DNA of 64,000 bases. Source: Apoda limacodes (Eukaryota; Arthropoda; Insecta; Lepidoptera; Limacodidae). Shown here piece by piece: positions 58,158-64,000 of this stretch; position 1 is the first letter of the stretch, and the number at the start of each line of letters is the position of its first letter. Location of the stretch: assembly GCA_946406115.1 (NCBI GenBank), contig OX291557.1:4930501-4994500 (forward strand), written 5' to 3'. Made by a program: the position numbers and the translations under genes. Under the pieces are notes generated by a model, which was not told where the DNA came from, did no database searches, and saw only the letters and a program-made list of their open reading frames with translations.

Positions 58158-58709
58158 TTAAACGATTGCTGCTTCCGAAGACCAGGTGTCTATTGTTTCA
58201 AGGGTCAGTGGCACAAAAATTTAAGAATACCAAGTTTGAGTACTTGTCCTGCTTTTTCAGCGCTGCAAATTCTGGATGCCTTCGATATACAAAGAGGCAA
58301 AAGTGTCTTTCTCCCAAGAAACTAAAGTGAGCCTGTAAGGTCCATTAGCATCGGTTCGGTGGAGACCTTTCGGTTCAAGGATCGAAGAAATATTAGGAGA
58401 TACTAGAGCCCTCCGAAGACTATGATAACTATTGCTTTCGACCCAAGGTCTTTTATATTATGTATCAGCACAGCAGTATCATATTCATATAGTATGTATC
58501 AGCGTTACAAAGTTGAAGTTGGAGAGGGAAGATTGCCAATTCTGGCTTTGCAGCTGGGCGTAGTCGTGCTAAAATGACGTTCCCGGAATTTTTATTGTTT
58601 TACATAAATATCATCCCAATTTCTTTTTGAGGCCCCGCAGTGGGCCCGTGGGTTGGACATAAGCCCTAATCACACTTAAACAAAGAGTATATATACCTAC
58701 ATACCCGTG
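58158..58709. other. no gene seen
   Basis: Mixed composition, no recognised element. Confidence 0.4.
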
Positions 58710-58885
58710 GCTCTATTACTACCGACAACCTGAAAATCCGAGGGGCACCGGTTAGATGCTCGCACCAGCCTTGTCTTGATTCTGGGTTATTTCTATGTAT
58801 AATCTGTAGGTAGGTGTCGTATTCTTTATCCGGTATCCACAATACAAGCTTTGCTTAGTTTAGTTTAGGACCAGATAGCACTTAA
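58710..58885 (+). mobile_element. tRNA-derived SINE, head decayed
   Basis: CCGTGGCTCTATTACTACCG, then CTTGATTCTGGGTTATTTCT, ATCCGGTATCCACAATACAA and GCTTTGCTTAGTTTAG-TTTAGGACCAGA. The last block matches 42545-42830 closely. Confidence 0.78.
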
Positions 58886-59429
58886 AAGGAAACATTTAAC
58901 TTTTAAAAGATAACTCAGTTGTCCGACTGCGCCAGTCACAAAATAAAAAATAAAGTCGGGAGTGATAATGACAAATAAACAAAATACCAGTCCAATTAGT
59001 ACTTTAAGCTTCATTGTGAATGTTAGAATTTTTATTCAAGCTGCGTTTTCATTTCAAAGAGAAGCAAAAGCAATTGGTTTGTGGTGGGAAGCAATTTGCG
59101 CCAGAACAGAAATCGATTTTGATGGGGAAATTGCTTCAAAAATAGACAACTTAACGTGTCACGCCATCATTATGGCGTTTATTTATAAATAAAAAATATG
59201 CGTGATAAGTATTAATGACTCATAAACATGTAGTATTTTACCAAAATAGTTATTTTAACCTTTAGTTGGGTTCAAAAGAAGTAGCCTGGTCCAATAATAA
59301 AAACCTTGTCTATGTCTTTTTATTTTATTCTTATGCCCTTGTAATGTTTATTTACTGTTTATTAGCAAATAAATAATGTGTACACTAATAAGAGATATAC
59401 ATTTAATTCCGATCTGTAATTTTATTTTG

Positions 59430-59580
59430 TACTCCCTCGCAGAGGGTCTGTGTTTGGTGCCCGCACTGGACAAACATTTATGTATTTGTAGCCGTTGTCT
59501 GGTTTCCATAACACAAGCTTCGCTTACTTTAGGGCAAACGGCGCTGTGAGTACTGTCCAAAAATATTTGTTATTACTATT
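59430..59580 (+). mobile_element. tRNA-derived SINE with internal deletion
   Basis: GTTTGGTGCCCGCACTGGAC, AAACATTTATGTATTTGTAG, CCGTTGTCTGGTTTCCATAA, CACAAGCTTCGCTTACTTTA and a GTCCAAAAATATTTGTTATT end. The middle (the TTGAGTCTG block) is missing. Confidence 0.78.
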
Positions 59581-60090
59581 TATTCATTTAAAATTAGTTA
59601 TTACAGCCACATTCTTAGCAAATTAGAATATTTACTTTATTAGAATAAATTTTAATATGAATAAAAGCATTATTTTTTCTGTTTTTTTATTTTTAACACA
59701 ATAAAAGCCAAAGTAATTAATTATAAAAAGAACAAATTAATTCAAGTGAGATTTCTCGGAATAAGCTAAAGTTAATTAGCAAGAATAGCCATTTTATTCG
59801 CAATTAGCGAGTTCATGGCTTATTCAGAGGCGAGACTGTTTGAGCTGTAAACAAATGAGATATAAGTCATTTTGTAATAAACATAAAATAATCTCTATCT
59901 TTCACATCAGGATTTATATAGTAAACACAGTCAATTATGAACAATTCTGACTTTTCGGAGAAGCACTTCAGAATATTTTCTCTTAAAACTAATTTTAGTT
60001 AATACAAAAACAAAAGTATTGTTAGCGTTGTTGTTTATAAGTTTGTAAAACAAAATCGTACGACTGTGATTGTGTATGTAACATGCCTGT
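59581..60090. other. no gene seen
   Basis: AT-rich. Confidence 0.4.
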
Positions 60091-60330
60091 TTAACCGACT
60101 GCAAAAACGGGGTCTATCAATTCGACCCAATTGTATGTAATCGTAGTATAAGGTAAATACGAATTACGCCGATATAGTTGTATAAGTTCGTATTTAGACA
60201 TAGACATAGACAGACATTTATTTGGCACCAGAAAACACACACAATATAAAACAAAACACAAAAATACAAAAAATTTAAAACATACGAACAAAAAAAACAA
60301 AAAAATAATAAATTTAAAAGCAGGACTATA
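60091..60330 (-). repeat. remnants of two dispersed repeats
   Basis: 60091-60130 (TTAACCGACTGCAAAAACGG then GTCTATCAATTCG) looks like the 'accgacttcaaaaaagg' moth repeat. 60195-60330, read on the minus strand, ends TGGTGCCAAATAAATGTCTG and (TCTATG)n, like a LINE 3' end. The 69-codon frame is low-complexity. Confidence 0.4.
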
Positions 60331-60755
60331 CTGAATATTGTGAATATTCTTGACCTTTGTAGGATATTAAAATAAAATTCGTTTTAAAAGCAAAGTTTCT
60401 GTTACATACCTACTCCTTGTTACAGTCATCGAGAAACTTAATCTGTTTAGTTACTCACTAGATGTCCTAACTATACAAAAAGAATCTTCTGAAATCGACA
60501 TTAAAGTTTAGTAAAGAAAAAAATTAATAATAAAATTCAGCAATAGAAGTACTGTTTTAAAGCGTATATCTAAATAAATAAACAAATTTTGAGTTTGATT
60601 TTAATATCTATAACACGACGACGGATCTACATCTTGGTTAATGTGGTTGTTAATTAATTTAAGGTAAACTGTAATTTAGTCGCTTTAGTGTGTTAATATT
60701 TTGCTAAGACGCAATATTCTCGGTATTTCCTCTAATTGTAATTACGAACGGCTTT

Positions 60756-60823
60756 CGGCGTATAAACTACGAAGAGTATATACGCCGAATATACTCTTAT
60801 ATATATTTATATAAGAGTATATT
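60756..60823. repeat. two adjacent hairpins, 9-bp and 15-bp arms
   Basis: CGGCGTATA / TATACGCCG (60756-60764, 60779-60787) is followed at once by AATATACTCTTATAT / ATATAAGAGTATATT (60788-60802, 60809-60823). More ATATACTCTTATAA repeats follow to 60870. Confidence 0.85.
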
Positions 60824-60870
60824 ATATAATATAATATACTCTTATAATATATTCTTATAAATATACATTA

Positions 60871-62574
60871 ACTATGTATATTTGTATAAGTACATATATT
60901 ACGTTCACATGTATTAGTAAGACAAGTTGATGATAAGTTATATATAATTGTTATGGTAAAACTATCGTAAAATGTATTTTTTTTACTACCTTCAATTAAA
61001 AATTACATTGCATATTCGAAATTAGTTTCGGAAGAACTTTCTGGACTTCAGTGTGAAATAATTCACAGACTAAATATTGGTGAAATTTCATTTCGCACTC
61101 GGTCGAAATTATTTCGCTGCCCCGTAGTAGCAAAATGCTACTGGCCACTTATTAGCGAATGATATGAATGATACTGGCGACTTCACCGGTCATACAATTT
61201 GGAGTGAAAAGATTGAAATCATGGTGATTTTATTTTAATTGACTCTGATGAATGAATTAAGATCGGACTTCTAGGTAGTAGAAAAAGTATCGTTCGTATG
61301 GACTACACTTAACCACGAAATGAAAGCTTTATTCTTTGATAAAAGCTTACTTCCTTGGATGAGAAAACTAGATTTTGTAATCAATACGAAAATATACTTT
61401 AAAATGTAGGTATTTTTTATCACAAAAAATAATTCTTAAGTACTTAGGTAAATTATATGTTCGTTTATTTTTTATTCATCGTTCGATCAAAGTAACAGAG
61501 AGTCTTACAACTTTTTTTTATAATTTAAGACAGCTCAGACCAAATAGTCTAAAAATACTTTCAATTCTCAGAAACTGTTCCTGTCTCACTAACTAATAGA
61601 CTGACGTGATAGCTACACCGCTAGTAATAAACTTAAAAAGCTTTGTAAAAATCAACGGTTTCTTGAAAATTTACGCCTATTTGCGTGAAATGAGGCATCA
61701 GCGTTGTGTTGTGTGGGATTTTATTAGCGCGTAGCGCTTAGTAAAAACTGTTACATATTATGAACTCTATTCTTTCTATACCTATTATAATATTATAACC
61801 GATCCGGTAAAGTACTGTGCATGTGTATACTTATACTTATATAATCCATACTAATATTATAAAATACATAAGTGAGTTTGATTGTCCTTTTCCTTATGTC
61901 GTGACAGAAAAACCCACTTCAGTGTTGATAATTTGACAGTTAAAGAGACGTAGGGTACTTATTTGTAATGTGAAAGTACCTACAGAAATATCTAAAGGAT
62001 ACAAAATTCCAATTGGAAGTACCCAATAATAGCTTGCTTAACAATAATGGTGCCGTAAAAATTACACGCCAATAACTCTATTTAGCGTTAGCGGGTAGAG
62101 CAGAGGAAAAAATGTAATAAATAACTATGTGACAAGTCTTACAATACCAAAAATCTAAAACAGTATTTTGTATGTTTTCGATCTGTTTATATGCTTTTTT
62201 TGTTGGCTCATTAAGAATAACTAGTCTCGATTTTGACACTTGCATGATTTATTATAAGTATGTTATGTTGTGAAGAAGTCAAGTTGCAAAGCGGACTCAA
62301 TAGTTGTATACATGCTGTCAAAATAGACCGCTGAGGAAGTCATTACAGCTTCTGAAGTCATATCACAAAAACTGCACGGTCAGATTCACAGGAACCGGCT
62401 AGTATACAATAAAGAAGCTAAGCGTAACAATCTTAAATAACTTCAGTTACATCTTCACATCACGGATATGAAAATCACTTAACAACAGGAACTCACAAAT
62501 CTGTTTCAAAACGGATACCATTTATACTAATCATTTTCTCGACAGAAATATAAACATATGAATAAAATAGTGAA
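60871..62574. other. no gene seen
   Basis: AT-rich. TAATCCATACTAATATTATA at 61843-61862 is the start motif of a common moth repeat, decayed beyond it. Confidence 0.4.
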
Positions 62575-62579
62575 TTGAA

Positions 62580-62650
62580 AACGCACGTGTAAGAATACTG
62601 CACGTGCCCAGTGCCCGCAGACTGTCAGCGCGCCCACTCTCACACGCATG
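62580..62650. promoter_or_regulatory. GC-rich patch with two CACGTG E-boxes
   Basis: CACGTG at 62584-62589 and 62601-62606, followed by GCCCGCAGACTGTCAGCGCG. E-boxes bind bHLH factors. Without a transcription start or gene nearby this is only a sequence match. Confidence 0.2.
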
Positions 62651-62964
62651 CTGCTTTTTTCCAGCAACCTATTGAAGGTTTTTATGTATTGGTATGATGT
62701 TTATTGTTTTATCATACTACATAATATTCTGCGAAGGGGTAATCCATAAGCGTCTTGTTTAGAGTTGGTTTACTTCGTTCCATGACTTTTCCTACAATAT
62801 CTTTTATGTTTAAATGTTTTATAAGTAAGATAATTATTAATAAACTTTGTACTTCAAAATCAATAACTTCGAATTCAATGAAAACACTGACTCAAAATGC
62901 AGACCAGCTGAAATAGGTTACGCTGTGTGCAAACTCCAGCTTTAAGAACACATTAAGGAAATAT

Positions 62965-63190
62965 TTTTTTATACGGCTAAGATGGCAAGGAATCTAACGC
63001 TCCGCCTGATGGTAAGTCGCAGCTTATAGAAGGTTGCAATACCTGGGGCATCACTCGCGCGTTGTTGACTTTCACCACTTCTTACTTGAATATGGGGTCC
63101 ATATTGTAGTCCTTAGAAAAAACCTTGGCAGGGAACTCTTTCACAATAAAAGCGTTCGAAGGAGGGAGTTCCTCTGAAACCGCACTGTAC
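62965..63190 (-). mobile_element. poly-A-tailed retroposon, copy B
   Basis: Matches copy A at 39013-39320: ATACGGCTAAGATGGCAAG, CTCCGCCTGATGGTAAG, GGGGCATCACTCGCGCGTTG. Its A-tail is short (seven Ts at 62966-62972 on the plus strand), so it looks older. Confidence 0.7.
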
Positions 63191-64000
63191 GTTACCATTT
63201 AGGTTTTAGGATGTGATGATGAATACCCTGCCGATACGATGGCGAGCATTGCGATGGTAGAAAAGGCAAAGCTGTAGGCATAATTTCGAACACTTCCTCA
63301 GATCACATCTCATTATTCAAGCGGTAGAACACACACAGGGAGTCAAACTCTCTTCTCAAACTTAAGAGTTCGATACTGCTTGTGCGTTTGGGATCATCGG
63401 CGATTCTCTCAGCCCATCGTTAAACCGAACCAACCCAGTGATGTCAGTAGTACTCCACGTGGATCGCAACTTGAGACTTGTAAGGCAAGCAACCTTTGCC
63501 CCGAGATAAAGTGGTTCCTCCCGCGAACGCTTTGATTGTGAAATGAGCTCCATTTTAATGTTTTTCCTGAAGACTACAGTGTGTTCGACAATTAATGTGT
63601 CAAGGTTACACTTATACTATTCGTGGTTTGATACTCAAGAAGAAGGCTTAGTCAATGGACGCCTACATAATTTACCATCTGCCGGAACGGCACTATCTTA
63701 CTGTGGGCGTCCACGGGCATCACGATAACGTAGAAATAAACACTTTTATAATTTATAGGCGCCTGAAACTGCACGACCACCTACCATAAGAATAATAAAT
63801 ACTACGCGTATAGAAGTGAATCTCTTGTTCTTTCCTTCGCAAAAATAAATAAGTATTTTCTGAGAATTTTTTGAGCTAGACTGACACCAGAAAAGTATTT
63901 TTGAAAAACTGTTAAATCAATGTTTACAAAATTTAGACACCTATAACAAATTTAAAGGTAATAATTACCTTTTCAACGGAATAGGAACTACGGATATTAG
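63191..64000. other. no gene seen
   Basis: Mixed composition. A 63-codon minus frame (63362-63553) and 61-codon plus frame (63543-63728) show no recognised motif. Confidence 0.4.

Noticed and set aside
58112..58330. Cysteine-rich small protein
   Set aside because: The cysteines come from the GC-rich arm of a foldback element.

Overview
The window looks like AT-rich nuclear DNA of an insect, most probably a moth or butterfly (Lepidoptera). I infer this from four things: several tRNA-headed SINE copies with a recurring 3' block, many non-LTR retrotransposon remnants of types common in lepidopteran genomes, poly-A-tailed and foldback elements, and one intron-containing gene whose product resembles insect RGK small GTPases. 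There are no operons, bacterial-type genes or CRISPR arrays. Species cannot be told from the sequence alone.

The only host gene I can support is an RGK-family (Rad/Gem/Kir-like) GTPase on the minus strand. Its four 3'-most coding exons lie at 24323-24111, 22493-22408, 21729-21540 and 20451-20174. All junctions have GT/AG signals and the phases fit. Together they give about 254 residues, with a P-loop, an NKxD motif and the diagnostic RGK C-terminus. The N-terminal exon or exons lie further up the minus strand (higher coordinates) and were not found with confidence. Its introns carry a GC-rich poly-A element and decayed LINE 3' ends.

The most striking structure is a head-to-tail array at 5453-14819: seven copies of a 1339-bp unit. 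I saw no length differences between copies, and the substitutions I saw concentrate in the outermost copies. Each unit holds a perfect 20-bp palindrome. Smaller tandem arrays are a 27-bp minisatellite with a trimeric higher-order pattern (673-1050) and a 41-bp minisatellite (36922-37180).

The rest is a patchwork of mobile-element remains. These include a CR1/Jockey-like LINE with both ORFs broken and an internal deletion (about 30620-34200), a minus-strand LINE ending in another interspersed repeat (47070-48150), several LINE C-terminal scraps, at least eight SINE-like copies, and foldback or TIR elements at 16180-16327, 29771-30139, 51664-51787 and 57937-58157. A tRNA-like sequence with intact-looking Pol III boxes and a T-run terminator sits inside a near-perfect inverted repeat (40985-41143). 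A second composite element with 40-bp inverted arms lies at 39976-40320. Most short open frames in the window are chance or repeat-derived.
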